Assembly: GCA_020061125.1 (NCBI GenBank)
Contig: JAGUYV010000034.1
Coordinates: 1-28,156, forward strand
DNA length: 28,156 bases
Source: a bacterium
GTDB lineage: Bacteria > UBP15 > UBA6099 > DSWB01
Direction of reading: 5' to 3'
Numbering within the stretch: position 1 is the first letter of the stretch; each line of letters begins with the position of its first letter. The notes beneath the pieces are model-generated. The model was not told the DNA's origin and searched no databases. It saw only the letters and a list, made by a program, of their open reading frames with translations. Of the stretch, positions 1-7,855 are shown piece after piece. The translations under genes were made by a program, and so were the position numbers.

Positions 1-956
1 ATGGGTTCGTTAAACTGGCCGGGGCCGCTGCCCAATCCGCCGATGGCGCCCGCCGGCATACCATCGGGGCCAAACAGGGCCAGGCGCGAGCGGCCTGTAT
101 CGGCAACTGCCACCCGGTCATCGGCCAGCACGGTTAGGCCGCGGGGATGAAAAAGCTGGGCCGCGGGGCCGCCAAATCGATCCAGCAGTTCCCCGGCGGC
201 ATTGTAACGGTACACCCATTGCAGAGTGGAATCCAGCACCAAAATTTCATCGCGGCTGTTAACCGCTACGGCCAGCGGCTCTTCAAATGGAAACTCATTG
301 CCGGTGAGCGTTTGCAGGGGCGTGCCCTGCACATCGTCAATAATTTGCACCCGGCGGTTTACGGTATCGACCACCACCAGTTGGCCGGTTGACAGCACGG
401 CCACATCGCGCGGCTCAAAAAACTGGCCCGGCGCCGCGCCGGGGCCGCCCGCGAATGTGCGGAACGCCTGGTTCAGCCCGGTGTCGTATTCCGCGCGCCA
501 GGGAAAGGACAGGCCCCCGCCGCGCGGCAGGGCGATGTCTCCGGGAAGGGAAGAAAGCCGGGGCACAAGCGCGCTCTGCGCGGGCAGGGTTTGTGGAACC
601 AGATCCACGGTTATGGGCAGGCTCTGCGAGGGCATGGGCGGCGCGTTGCGCAGCAGGCCCGCGCACGCGCGGTTCAGCACGCTGTCAATTGTGAATGTTC
701 CCGACAGTTTACCGTCTATGAACACGAGAAATTCGCTGCCGCGCGTCATGCCGTGCGCGCTGCCGCGGTCCACGCGGACATAGGGGCTGCCCGTGCGCTG
801 ATCGAAGGTGAGGAAGACCATTTCCGCGGATTTGATGAACCCCGGCGAATCCTGCGGCGGAAGCGTCTGCGCCCCGGCCATGCGCGCGTACATAAAAACC
901 GGCGCAGCGATTATTGCTGAAAGGAGAAATGTCCGGATTGCCGCGCCGGGATTCAT
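1..956 (-). CDS. Secreted NHL-repeat beta-propeller protein (3' end outside window)
   Basis: Translating the minus strand from the ATG at 956 gives an open frame of 318 codons that runs off the left edge, so the C-terminus is missing. The N-terminus has a hydrophobic signal-like segment (about residues 8-29, ending near AGAQ). Residues about 45-110 form a small beta-rich domain containing VRVDRGSAHGMTRGSEFLVF, reminiscent of FlgT-C-like domains. From about residue 165 there are at least three NHL-type repeats, each with a PxxVAV...VVD/VLD/VAD..N/T/S-R pattern, as in beta-propellers that act as binding scaffolds. The start overlaps the TGA of the upstream thioredoxin-fold gene (ATGA), which implies translational coupling and a shared extracytoplasmic role. 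No enzymatic motif is visible; the ligand is unknown. Confidence 0.75.
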   Translation of the reverse strand, partial: MNPGAAIRTFLLSAIIAAPVFMYARMAGAQTLPPQDSPGFIKSAEMVFLTFDQRTGSPYVRVDRGSAHGMTRGSEFLVFIDGKLSGTFTIDSVLNRACAGLLRNAPPMPSQSLPITVDLVPQTLPAQSALVPRLSSLPGDIALPRGGGLSFPWRAEYDTGLNQAFRTFAGGPGAAPGQFFEPRDVAVLSTGQLVVVDTVNRRVQIIDDVQGTPLQTLTGNEFPFEEPLAVAVNSRDEILVLDSTLQWVYRYNAAGELLDRFGGPAAQLFHPRGLTVLADDRVAVADTGRSRLALFGPDGMPAGAIGGLGSGPGQFNEP

Positions 957-2041
957 TGGCCGGGGTCCGGTTCGCGCTCTGGCAGCGGCGCCGCCAGGCG
1001 GGATATCACGGGGTCTATGAGCGCGCCGATCTCGCCCTTGAACTGGCTTTCGATCTCCTCGATGCGGCCGTCTCTGGAAATGAAAACCATGGCCGGAATG
1101 TGGTTGATCTCGTAGGCCGTTCCGATGGCTGCGTCCGCGTCGTTCAGCACCGGGAATGGAAGGTCGTAACGCTGTATGAAAGTCTTGGTTTCCCGCTCCT
1201 GGGCCGCGCCCTTGATGTTGGCCAGGGACAGGACCGCGAAATCGTATTTTCGGGACAAGGTGCGGATGTGGTCCTGGAAGTAGGGCATGGCCTGCACGCA
1301 TGGCGGGCATGTGGGGTGCCAGAAAATCAGCAGCACGGGTTTCTTGTTTTTGTAATCGGACAGGGAAAAGGAATCGCCGTACAGGTCGGACGCGGTGAAG
1401 TCCGGCGCCTGTTTCCCGAGAAGGCCGGACTGGATTTCATCGGGCCTTCGCTCCTGGAACTCGATGGCGGGCACGGATTCGCCGCGCACGGCCATGAGGA
1501 TCATGTCTTCGAGGGACAGGTTGCGGACGGGAGCGGTTACGGTGTGCATCTGGCGGGTAAGCAGGGTGCGGTCCGCGGCGATGATGTGGAACGCGGGCAC
1601 CATGGTCACCACGAACTGCTTGGAAATGGCCAGGTCCGGGTCCGCGATCACAGGCCATGACAGGCCGGATTCCTTCATCTCCTGGGCCACCATGCGTTTT
1701 TCCTCGCGGGTCGAGGCGCGCGCAATGGTGTATACCGCGACTTTCTTATCGAGCTTGTTTTTCGAGATTACGGCGCGTAGTTCTTTCATGCGCTCGAAGC
1801 ACAGGTCGCAGGTGTTGAGCCAGAAGGCGAGAACCACGACTTTCCTGCCCAGGTCTTTGTTGATGGGCACGGCAGCGCCGTCAACGGACAGGGGGTCTTT
1901 GAGGAAAACCTTTTCGCCGCGCAGGAATTCCTTGTACGGGATAACCAGTTCGGGTTCTTCCGTGCGCGCATGGGGCGCGCACAAACACGCGAACGCGGCC
2001 AGGGCGCAGACTGTAAAAATGGTTTTTTTGAACACTGCCAT
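953..2041 (-). CDS. Secreted protein with two tandem TlpA/ResA-like thioredoxin-fold domains
   Basis: The 362-residue protein starts with a signal peptide (hydrophobic 7-21). It contains two thioredoxin-like domains. The first (about 50-190) carries WLNTCDLC with Cys78/Cys81 and a cis-Pro candidate at Pro149 (MVPAF). The second (about 205-350) carries WHPTCPPC with Cys245/Cys248 and Pro316 (HIPAM). The GKQAPDF segment at 209-215 is the usual beginning of an AhpC/TSA or Redoxin-type TlpA domain. Proteins of this family act as periplasmic thiol-disulfide reductases, for example in cytochrome c maturation, but no cytochrome gene is visible here. The two different CXXC motifs suggest different redox potentials or an internal relay, which is inference. 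The gene lies 21 nt after an M48 peptidase gene and overlaps the NHL gene by 4 nt. The Shine-Dalgarno site is weak. Confidence 0.88.
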   Translation of the reverse strand: MAVFKKTIFTVCALAAFACLCAPHARTEEPELVIPYKEFLRGEKVFLKDPLSVDGAAVPINKDLGRKVVVLAFWLNTCDLCFERMKELRAVISKNKLDKKVAVYTIARASTREEKRMVAQEMKESGLSWPVIADPDLAISKQFVVTMVPAFHIIAADRTLLTRQMHTVTAPVRNLSLEDMILMAVRGESVPAIEFQERRPDEIQSGLLGKQAPDFTASDLYGDSFSLSDYKNKKPVLLIFWHPTCPPCVQAMPYFQDHIRTLSRKYDFAVLSLANIKGAAQERETKTFIQRYDLPFPVLNDADAAIGTAYEINHIPAMVFISRDGRIEEIESQFKGEIGALIDPVISRLAAPLPEREPDPGQ

Positions 2042-2062
2042 TTCGTGTGCGGCCCCGCGCCG

Positions 2063-2773
2063 TTATCGGGATTCGAATTCGTGGTACATCTGGGCAAGTC
2101 TGGGATCGGCCGTGATTTCTTCGCAGTAGCGCGTGACCACGCCGTCGTTGCACATGCGGTACAACAGCACATGGAAGTTCTCGATGCGCTCTTCGTGCAC
2201 GGGGTGGGTGGACAGATATTTTTCCAGGGCCATGGTGTCCCGCAGCGTGCTCATGCCTTCCCACAGGGCCACGCTCGCGTAAGGGTCGAAGCCCGCCTGC
2301 CAGGCGTAGTACAGCCCGTTGCGGTCGGCCTCGCGCTCGTGCTTGCGGCTGTCCTTGGTGTAAATGAGGTTGCCCACAATGTCGCCGGCCGTGCCGCCAA
2401 CGGCCGCGCTCACCACGGTCGCCAGAATGCCTGTCTTCATGCTCTTCTTGATGTGCTCGCGCGACAGGTGCGCCAGTTCGTGCCCGCACACCGCGGCCAG
2501 CTCGTCTTCGCTCTGAAAGAAGTTCATCATTCCCATGTACACGGCCACGCGGCCCTCATTGTCTGCGAATGCGTTGATTTCGTCTTCGTCAATCACTTCC
2601 AGTTTGGTCACATTGCCCGGCCTTTCCATGTACGGAATCAGCGAGGCGCATACGCGCTCCATCTCAACCTGGGCGTCCTGGAGAATTTGCTCATGGGTGC
2701 GCCCGGCGCTGGCCGCGCTTGCGGCCATCACAATCAGCGCTGCGGCTATCATCAAAGTCTTGAGTGCTTTCAT
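2063..2773 (-). CDS. Secreted M48-family zinc metallopeptidase
   Basis: The 236-residue product has a signal peptide (hydrophobic 5-22, cleavage plausible near ASAG). It carries the gluzincin motif HELAH (His98, Glu99, His102), with the third zinc ligand Glu148 in EREAD, as in M48 peptidases such as the BepA/LoiP group that work in envelope protein quality control. A hydrophobic stretch at about 113-135 lies between the two parts of the active site, as is common in M48. I chose the ATG at 2773 over an upstream start at 2827, because it has GGAGGG about 8 nt upstream and begins directly with the signal peptide. There are no TPR repeats at the C-terminus, so this is a minimal M48 enzyme. It is first in a minus-strand unit with the tandem thioredoxin and NHL genes. 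Confidence 0.9.
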   Translation of the reverse strand: MKALKTLMIAAALIVMAASAASAGRTHEQILQDAQVEMERVCASLIPYMERPGNVTKLEVIDEDEINAFADNEGRVAVYMGMMNFFQSEDELAAVCGHELAHLSREHIKKSMKTGILATVVSAAVGGTAGDIVGNLIYTKDSRKHEREADRNGLYYAWQAGFDPYASVALWEGMSTLRDTMALEKYLSTHPVHEERIENFHVLLYRMCNDGVVTRYCEEITADPRLAQMYHEFESR

Positions 2774-2831
2774 TGCGTCATCCCTCCGGGGATGGATTCG
2801 GACGCCGCGCGTGACGCGAGGCGCCACTTTG

Positions 2832-2859
2832 ATTGTAACACATCCCTGCCGCGCGCCAA
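2832..2859 (-). promoter_or_regulatory. Candidate promoter for the M48-thioredoxin-NHL unit
   Basis: Read on the minus strand, TTGGCG (2859-2854) is followed after 16 nt by TACAAT (2837-2832). It sits about 60 nt before the ATG of the M48 gene. The -10 box is good and the -35 box moderate. It is a pattern match only. Confidence 0.35.
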
Positions 2860-2905
2860 AGCGCCCGGCCCGCCTGTGACTGTTTATGAATTAAAACTCT
2901 GGTTC

Positions 2906-2935
2906 CTGACACTTTGTTCTTGACCTTATTATAAT
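2906..2935 (+). promoter_or_regulatory. Candidate promoter for queE-queC
   Basis: CTGACA (2906-2911), an 18-nt spacer and a perfect TATAAT (2930-2935) lie in a short AT-rich island about 40 nt before the queE start. The predicted leader is only about 30 nt, which leaves little room for a preQ1 riboswitch, and I see none. Confidence 0.45.
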
Positions 2936-2973
2936 TCAATACAGATCGCGCCGCCGCGGGAGGATGGCCTGTT

Positions 2974-3612
2974 TTGCTCAAGGTTAACGAGATTTTTTAC
3001 AGCATTCAGGGCGAATCCTCGCTTGCGGGCCGTCCCTGCACCTTCATCCGCCTGGCCGGCTGCAACCTGCGTTGCAAATACTGCGACACGGATTACGCCT
3101 ACGGCAACGGTATCCTCATGAGCAAGGACCAGGTGCTGCGCACCGTGGCCAAATACGACTGCCCCCTGGTGTTGATCACCGGCGGCGAGCCGCTCATGCA
3201 GGAAGAGTCTTTCCCGCTCATGGACGCGCTGCTCGAGCACGAGTACCAGGTCATGCTCGAAACCAACGGCTCCCTGGCCGTGCAGAATGTGCCCGAGGGC
3301 GTGCTGCTCGTCATGGACATCAAGTGCCCGGGCAGCGGCGAAATGGACAAAAACCTGTATACCAATATTGATTACCTCGGCCCCGCGGACAATTGCAAAT
3401 TCGTGATCACGGACCGCCGCGATTACGAATGGGCCTCGGATGTTCTGTTCGATTACGGGATCAACGAGTTGTGCGAAGTGCTCATGTCGCCGTGCCACGG
3501 AATGATCGAGCCGCGCGAACTCGCGGAATGGATCCTCAAGGATCACATGCCCGTGCGCCTTCAGCTTCAACTGCATAAAATGGTGTGGGGCCCGGATGTG
3601 GAGGGCCGATGA
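2974..3612 (+). CDS. queE: 7-carboxy-7-deazaguanine synthase (radical SAM)
   Basis: QueE converts 6-carboxy-5,6,7,8-tetrahydropterin to 7-carboxy-7-deazaguanine (CDG) in queuosine/preQ0 synthesis, using SAM, Mg2+ and a 4Fe-4S cluster. The 212-residue protein has the family N-terminus ([17 protein letters not shown]), the CX3CX2C cluster motif at Cys30, Cys34 and Cys37 in [10 protein letters not shown], and GGEPL at 70-74. It is full length for the family. The start is a TTG preceded by GGGAGG at 2958-2963. The nearby ATG at 2964 is followed by a stop after seven codons and is too close to the Shine-Dalgarno site. The stop overlaps the next gene, queC, by 4 nt (ATGA), which agrees with consecutive steps in one pathway. 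queD and folE are not in the window. Confidence 0.95.
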   Translation: MLKVNEIFYSIQGESSLAGRPCTFIRLAGCNLRCKYCDTDYAYGNGILMSKDQVLRTVAKYDCPLVLITGGEPLMQEESFPLMDALLEHEYQVMLETNGSLAVQNVPEGVLLVMDIKCPGSGEMDKNLYTNIDYLGPADNCKFVITDRRDYEWASDVLFDYGINELCEVLMSPCHGMIEPRELAEWILKDHMPVRLQLQLHKMVWGPDVEGR

Positions 3613-4301
3613 CTCGCCCGGCAGTCATTCTGTTGAGCGGCGGTCTGGACTCCACGGTGTGCCTTGCGCATGCTCTGCGGCAGGGGTTTTCCGCGCACGC
3701 GCTCACCATTGATTACGGGCAGCGCCACCGCGTGGAGCTTGAAGCCGCGGCGCGCGTGTCCCGCGCTCTGGGTGCGGCTGCGCACATGGTTCTGCCCGTG
3801 CCCCTCACGGCTTGGGGCGGCTCCGCGCTCACTTCCGATGAATCCGTGCCAGAACACTCCGGGGATTCCGAACAGCACATCCCCGCCACTTATGTACCCG
3901 CGCGCAATACCATTTTCCTGTCCCTGGCTCTGGCGTGGGCCGAAACCCTGGAAGCGCGCGACATCTTTATCGGCGTGAACGCCATAGACTACAGCGGCTA
4001 TCCCGACTGCCGGCCCGAGTACATCGCCGCATTTCAGAACATGGCGGCGCTGGCCACAAAGGCCGGCGTGCAGGGCCAGGCCGTGACCGTGCACACGCCG
4101 CTCATCACGCTCACCAAGGCAGGCATCATCCGCATGGGCGCGGGCCTGGGCGTGGATTTCTCTCTCACCCACAGTTGTTACGACCCGGACGCCGCGGGCC
4201 GCCCCTGCGGCCGGTGCGACAGTTGCGCGCTGCGCCTCAAGGGGTTCCGCGAAGCGGGCGTGGCCGACCCCCTGGATTACCGCAACAACGATCTCCGCTG
4301 A
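3609..4301 (+). CDS. queC: 7-cyano-7-deazaguanine synthase
   Basis: QueC turns CDG, ammonia and ATP into preQ0, the precursor of queuosine in tRNA and of 7-deazaguanine DNA modifications. The 230-residue product begins [16 protein letters not shown], so the PP-loop ATP pyrophosphatase motif SGGLDST lies at 10-16. The middle has the family segments [13 protein letters not shown] and [17 protein letters not shown]. The C-terminus has four cysteines (C-X8-C-X2-C-X2-C, in [18 protein letters not shown]) expected to bind zinc. The ATG at 3609 overlaps the queE stop (ATGA); a longer frame starting at 3585 would overlap queE more and lacks a better ribosome site. It is complete and convergent with the radical-SAM gene, only 11 nt away. 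Confidence 0.96.
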   Translation: MTRPAVILLSGGLDSTVCLAHALRQGFSAHALTIDYGQRHRVELEAAARVSRALGAAAHMVLPVPLTAWGGSALTSDESVPEHSGDSEQHIPATYVPARNTIFLSLALAWAETLEARDIFIGVNAIDYSGYPDCRPEYIAAFQNMAALATKAGVQGQAVTVHTPLITLTKAGIIRMGAGLGVDFSLTHSCYDPDAAGRPCGRCDSCALRLKGFREAGVADPLDYRNNDLR

Positions 4302-4312
4302 TTCCCGCGCGG

Positions 4313-5368
4313 CTATATCACATTTTCCATGAGCTTGCGAATGAAGGCCTGCGCGTCAAGTCCCCTGTGCGCGGGATCGGTTTCAATGGCGCGCGCAATC
4401 TCGCGCTGCGCCTCGCGCACGCGCTCGTTCAGAACGGGGTTGTGCATGTCGTCCAACGAAAAATAAATCCGTGTGCGCGCGCCGATGATGAAATGCTCCT
4501 GCTCACCGGGAGACAGGGCCAGGAACCGGTCGCATGTTTCGAGCATGGCCGGCCTGTCCTCGGGGAACCGGCCCTGAATTTCCTGGAGCAGATTCAGCAT
4601 GTGGTCGCTGACCAGTGTGGATGAAACGCCCGAGATGCTTTCAATCATGAGCCGGATTTCGCGCACCATTTCCGCTTCGCCGGGAATGGTGAACGCGGCC
4701 GAGTCCGCGAGATCGCGCAGGGGCGAATCCGGGCGCACGCTCAATGTGCGCAGGCGCACGAAATCCGGGTTCACGGCATTGATTACGGCCGCGGTTTCCA
4801 GGGCGTGTTCGCGCCAGAGTTCCCGGCCGCCCAGTCCGGGCATCACATAGTAGGACAGGGAAATGCCTGCTTCGCGCACCTTGCGTCCGGCCTGGATGAG
4901 TTGCTCTTGGGTGGTTCCCTTGCTCATGAGTTTGAGCACGGCCGGGCTGCCGGACTCGAGTCCCATGTGCAGGCGCGCCAGGCCCGCGCGGTTCAGTTCC
5001 GCGAGTTCCCGCACGGTTCTGCGCGCCACGGTGCTGGCGCGTCCGTACGAGGTGATCCGTTCCACGCTCGGGAATTTCCGCTTGATGTGTTCGAGAATGC
5101 GCAGCATGTCCGGAACGCTCATGAGCAGCGCATTGGCGTCCTGCAGGAACGCGGTGCGGATGCTTGAGGCGCGCGCGCCGAAGAATTCCGCGGCGCGATC
5201 AATGTCGCCAATCACTTGGTCCACGCTTTTGCGCTCGAAGGTTTCGCCCTTGTACACGGTGCAAAACGCGCACCGGTTCCACGGGCAGTTCCGGTTCACG
5301 CGAATGAGCAGGCTGTTTGCCTCGCTGGGCGGGCGGATCGGCCCTATGTCGTATGCGTCAACCCACAT
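4313..5368 (-). CDS. Radical SAM protein with a CX4CX2C cluster motif, function unknown
   Basis: The 351-residue protein has a radical-SAM core. The cluster motif at Cys28, Cys33 and Cys36 (NCPWNRCAFCTVYKGE) has four residues between the first two cysteines instead of the usual three. Later segments GLARLHMGLESGSPAVLKLM and YYVMPGLGGRELWREH match the Elp3/MiaB/NifB-like core of oxygen-independent coproporphyrinogen oxidase-type and COG1032 proteins. No B12-binding or TRAM domain is visible, so it is neither MiaB nor a class B methylase by domain content. The ATG lies 30 nt after the nitroreductase stop, so the two genes are probably cotranscribed. There is no clear Shine-Dalgarno site. Substrate unknown. 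Confidence 0.85.
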   Translation of the reverse strand: MWVDAYDIGPIRPPSEANSLLIRVNRNCPWNRCAFCTVYKGETFERKSVDQVIGDIDRAAEFFGARASSIRTAFLQDANALLMSVPDMLRILEHIKRKFPSVERITSYGRASTVARRTVRELAELNRAGLARLHMGLESGSPAVLKLMSKGTTQEQLIQAGRKVREAGISLSYYVMPGLGGRELWREHALETAAVINAVNPDFVRLRTLSVRPDSPLRDLADSAAFTIPGEAEMVREIRLMIESISGVSSTLVSDHMLNLLQEIQGRFPEDRPAMLETCDRFLALSPGEQEHFIIGARTRIYFSLDDMHNPVLNERVREAQREIARAIETDPAHRGLDAQAFIRKLMENVI

Positions 5369-5398
5369 AACATCAGTATAAAAAGCGGCGGCGGGCAG

Positions 5399-5980
5399 TC
5401 ATGCCTGCGATTGGCCGAAACGCTCCCAGGACACGATCTGCTCCATGGGTTTTCGCTTTTTGGCGGGCGGCCACTTACCGGCTTGGGGATAACCCACGGG
5501 CAGGAGCGCGGCGATGCGCGCGGTACGCGGCGCGCCCACGATGCGGCGTACCTTTTTCTCGTCGTACCAGCCCACCCAGCAGGTGCCTACGCCCTGTTCG
5601 CGCGCGGCCAGCACCATGTGCTCCACGGCGATGGCGATGTCCATGATGAACCAGTTTTTGTCCACGAGCTGGCCCATGGCCGTGTGCGCCAGGAGGTTGG
5701 GCTGGCCGCAGCACACGATGACTGCGGGCGCGGTCTTCATCCACCGGTTGATGGAAGTGCCCGCGGGCGCGGCGGTGGCGAGCTTGCGCAGGGCCTCGGG
5801 GTCGCGAACAACCACAAAATGCCACGGCTGTGTGTTGTTCGAGGAAGGCGCCAGGCGCGCGGTTTCGAGCATGTGTTCCAGCACGGCGCCGGGCACGGGC
5901 CGGTCAGGGTCGAACGCGCGCACGCTGCGCCTCTCGCGAACCAGTTGCAGGAACGGGGTCTCGGTCATTGGGAATCGCAT
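5399..5980 (-). CDS. Nitroreductase-family flavoprotein
   Basis: The 193-residue product matches the FMN-dependent nitroreductase fold. It has an N-terminal RERRSVRAFD motif (phosphate binding), APSSNNTQPWHFVVV at about 44-58, and a C-terminal LLPVGYPQ strand followed by the basic segment KKRKPMEQIVSW. These enzymes reduce nitroaromatics, quinones or related electron acceptors with NAD(P)H; some members have other roles such as dehalogenation. The start is ambiguous. ATG 5980 has AGG only a few nt upstream, while ATG 5968 (MTETPFLQL) has AAAGG about 13 nt upstream. It is upstream of, and probably cotranscribed with, the radical-SAM gene, so it may provide a redox step for that pathway (inference). 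Confidence 0.9.
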   Translation of the reverse strand: MRFPMTETPFLQLVRERRSVRAFDPDRPVPGAVLEHMLETARLAPSSNNTQPWHFVVVRDPEALRKLATAAPAGTSINRWMKTAPAVIVCCGQPNLLAHTAMGQLVDKNWFIMDIAIAVEHMVLAAREQGVGTCWVGWYDEKKVRRIVGAPRTARIAALLPVGYPQAGKWPPAKKRKPMEQIVSWERFGQSQA

Positions 5981-6016
5981 CCTTTCGTTGTCGTTTTTTT
6001 ACTTGCGTTCCGGATG

Positions 6017-6025
6017 TGATATAAT
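6017..6025 (+). promoter_or_regulatory. Extended -10 promoter for the HD-GYP gene
   Basis: TGATATAAT (6017-6025) is an exact extended -10 (TGn plus TATAAT). A poor -35 candidate (TTTTAC, 5997-6002) lies 17 nt upstream, as is tolerated with extended -10 elements. Transcription would begin about 25 nt before the ATG at 6057. Confidence 0.5.
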
Positions 6026-6056
6026 TTGTCCAAACCTTGTCAAAGGTGCGGCGCTC

Positions 6057-7040
6057 ATGGGCGGATTGGCTGACAATGTTTCTGGCGGGACCGGGGACTG
6101 CGGCACGCACAACATGATTCCCGTGAAGAACGCCCATTTGAAATTCTATCACCAGACACCTCTATATTTTAAGGCCAGTGAAGGAATCGGGTTCGTGCTG
6201 TACAAGCACAAAAACATGACCATCGCCGACGCCCGCATCCTTCACGATCGGTTGCCCGACACCCTGTACATGCACATAAAGGACAAGGCCCTGGGCCTGG
6301 GCGAATTGCAGGCCGGGTTGAATGTGCAGTTGAAGGACGATCTGCAATCCAGCGATCCCGTGCAGGTCAAGGAAACCCTGATCACGCTAGTGAGCGAAAC
6401 CCTCAAGGCGCCCACGGCCCAATCCGTGCAGGGCGCCGTGGCCACCATGGATGTGATCTTCTCCGAATACCTGAAAAACCGGCATGTCATAGACCGGCTG
6501 GTCAAGGTCATGGAGCAGGATTACACCACTGCGGCGCACTCGGTGAATGTCATGGCGCTCACACTGCGTTTCTGCTCGTTTATCGGCAAGCCGGAGAAAG
6601 ACGCGCACCATCTGGGCTTGTGCGCGCTCCTGCACGATGTGGGCAAGGAGCGAATTCAGAAGAGATTGCTCCAGGCCCCGCGCAAGCTCGAACCCCTGGA
6701 ATTCGAGATCATGAAGAAGCACACAATATACGGGTACGAAATCCTCAAGGAATGCAACCTCGACGAAGACATCTGCCTGTGCGCCCTGAAACACCACGAG
6801 CGCGTGGACGGAACCGGATATCCAAAGGGCGACACGGACATTCCCGAGAGCAGCCAGATCATCGGCTTCATAGACTGCTACGAAGCGCTCACCTGCAATG
6901 AGCGGCCCTATCGCAGCGCCGTGTCCCCGTTCGACGCTCTGTCCCGTATCAAATCCGAGCTGTTCTTCGGCAATTTCGGCAAGGACATTTACAGGGAATT
7001 CGTGCACAGCCTGGGCCGAAAGAACGGGACAGAAAAATAA
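6057..7040 (+). CDS. HD-GYP domain cyclic-di-GMP phosphodiesterase
   Basis: The 327-residue protein has a C-terminal HD-GYP domain (about 150-320). The metal and signature residues are all present: His161, HD at 193-194 followed by Lys197 (LLHDVGKERI), His222 (KKHTIYGYEIL), HH at 246-247 and HHERVDGTGYPKG with the GYP triplet at 254-256, and Asp273. It should therefore be able to hydrolyse c-di-GMP. Residues 20-140 form an N-terminal domain I cannot name; it is not an obvious receiver, PAS or GAF domain and may be an input module. There is no transmembrane segment. The chosen ATG follows AAAGGTG (6042-6048) and the extended -10 promoter; a later ATG at 6114 is possible. The frame is open further upstream, but that part is antisense to the nitroreductase gene. 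Confidence 0.92.
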   Translation: MGGLADNVSGGTGDCGTHNMIPVKNAHLKFYHQTPLYFKASEGIGFVLYKHKNMTIADARILHDRLPDTLYMHIKDKALGLGELQAGLNVQLKDDLQSSDPVQVKETLITLVSETLKAPTAQSVQGAVATMDVIFSEYLKNRHVIDRLVKVMEQDYTTAAHSVNVMALTLRFCSFIGKPEKDAHHLGLCALLHDVGKERIQKRLLQAPRKLEPLEFEIMKKHTIYGYEILKECNLDEDICLCALKHHERVDGTGYPKGDTDIPESSQIIGFIDCYEALTCNERPYRSAVSPFDALSRIKSELFFGNFGKDIYREFVHSLGRKNGTEK

Positions 7041-7406
7041 ATATTCAGCAACATACAGCTCGCGTCGCGGTTTTGCGATAACCGGAATTGCGTTGTATAA
7101 TTAAACAGAGGCGTTTTCCGTTGAGAATACAAGACGGAATCATAAATGAAATGGAAAGATGACGGAAGACAGGCGCGGCGTTGTTCTCAACTTCATCTTG
7201 TCCCTTGAAAACGGGAGCATGAACATCCAGCCCGAAGTATAGACGCAGAGAGACATTTTTGCTCTCTAATCCGGCGCTTTTGATTTCTGGCTTAATTCCA
7301 ATGAGGTTGAATACAACCGTAGTCACATGAAAGAAATAAATATGAAGAAGCAGAAACACTGTATTGAGACGCCGATCTGAAATCTGATTTTCGCGTGAGG
7401 TGCATA
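7041..7406. other. 366-bp stretch without a convincing gene, upstream of hicBA
   Basis: This is more AT-rich than the surrounding DNA. It has a candidate plus-strand promoter near its left end. A 159-codon minus-strand frame (7045-7524) spans it but also runs across the start of hicB, has no Shine-Dalgarno site and shows no recognisable domain. It could be a decayed insertion or the boundary of the island that brought hicBA. Confidence 0.4.
7073..7101 (+). promoter_or_regulatory. Candidate promoter upstream of hicBA
   Basis: TTGCGA (7073-7078), a 17-nt spacer and a perfect TATAAT (7096-7101). It lies about 300 nt before hicB, so either the transcript has a long leader or the promoter drives something else. 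It is a pattern match only. Confidence 0.4.
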
Positions 7407-7625
7407 ATGAGAACTTTTTCAGCCTATGTGGAATGGGATCCAGAAGCAAAGCTTTACATCGGCATAGTGCCCGGCATTCGCGGCGCCCACACACAGGCTG
7501 CGACACTGGATGAATTAAGCTCAAATCTTAAAGAGGTCCTGGAACTGTGCCTTGAAGAATACAAGGGTGAACTGGACGATCTTCCCCGATTCGTGGGTCT
7601 TCAGCAGATCGAAGTTGCGGTATGA
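7407..7625 (+). CDS. hicB: HicB-like antitoxin
   Basis: The 72-residue protein matches the HicB/UPF0150 partial-RNase-H-like fold. It begins with a strand (RTFSAYVEWDPEAKLYIG), then VPGIRGAHTQAATLDELSSNL and an amphipathic helix (KEVLELCLEEY), ending in QQIEVAV. It should bind and neutralise the HicA toxin encoded next. No C-terminal ribbon-helix-helix or HTH domain is present, so this short form probably does not itself bind DNA. The ATG at 7407 has GAGGTG 4-5 nt upstream; a GTG at 7395 would add four residues but overlaps that ribosome site. The stop overlaps the hicA start (ATGA). The antitoxin-first order is the reverse of the E. coli hicAB order. Confidence 0.9.
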   Translation: MRTFSAYVEWDPEAKLYIGIVPGIRGAHTQAATLDELSSNLKEVLELCLEEYKGELDDLPRFVGLQQIEVAV

Positions 7626-7855
7626 CGAAGCTTCCCATTGTTGATTTCAAAAAGATGGAGAAAGTTCTGCTGCGGCTTGGTTTTGTATCCGTGCGGCAAA
7701 AGGGCAGCCACATTTTCTATCGCCACCCGGACGGCAGAACCACAACTCTTGTTAATCATCCCGGAAGAGACCTCGCCCGCCCGCTGATACGAGAGATTCT
7801 TAGAGAAATCGAAATTTCACCGGAACAATTCAAGGATATCCTTGACAAGATATAA
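7622..7855 (+). CDS. hicA: HicA-like mRNA interferase toxin
   Basis: The 77-residue product is a HicA/YcfA-type toxin with a dsRBD-like fold, which cleaves mRNA and arrests growth unless bound by HicB. The signature runs KVLLRLGFVSVRQKGSHIFY, followed by RHPDGRTTTLVNHPGRDLARPLIREILREI. The conserved catalytic His is His30 in GSH. Length is typical for the family. Translation is coupled to hicB by a 4-nt overlap. The pair stands alone, with no neighbouring mobility gene visible. Confidence 0.93.
   Translation: MTKLPIVDFKKMEKVLLRLGFVSVRQKGSHIFYRHPDGRTTTLVNHPGRDLARPLIREILREIEISPEQFKDILDKI

Noticed and set aside
2921-2935. TTGACC close to TATAAT before queE as a -35/-10 pair
   Set aside because: The spacing is only 4 nt. 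The CTGACA box with an 18-nt spacer is used instead for the same -10.
2964-2987. ATG start for queE, or a seven-codon leader peptide
   Set aside because: The ATG touches the GGAGG with no spacing and is out of frame with queE, stopping after seven codons. The TTG at 2974 with normal spacing gives the family N-terminus.
2974-4301. preQ1 riboswitch or a 7-deazaguanine DNA-modification (dpd) island around queE-queC
   Set aside because: The predicted leader is only about 30 nt, with no aptamer pattern I could recognise, and no dpdA or other modification/restriction genes flank the pair.
7045-7524. 159-codon minus-strand frame upstream of hicB
   Set aside because: It overlaps the start of hicB antisense, has no ribosome site and no recognisable domain. 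I treat the stretch as gene-free, perhaps degenerate.
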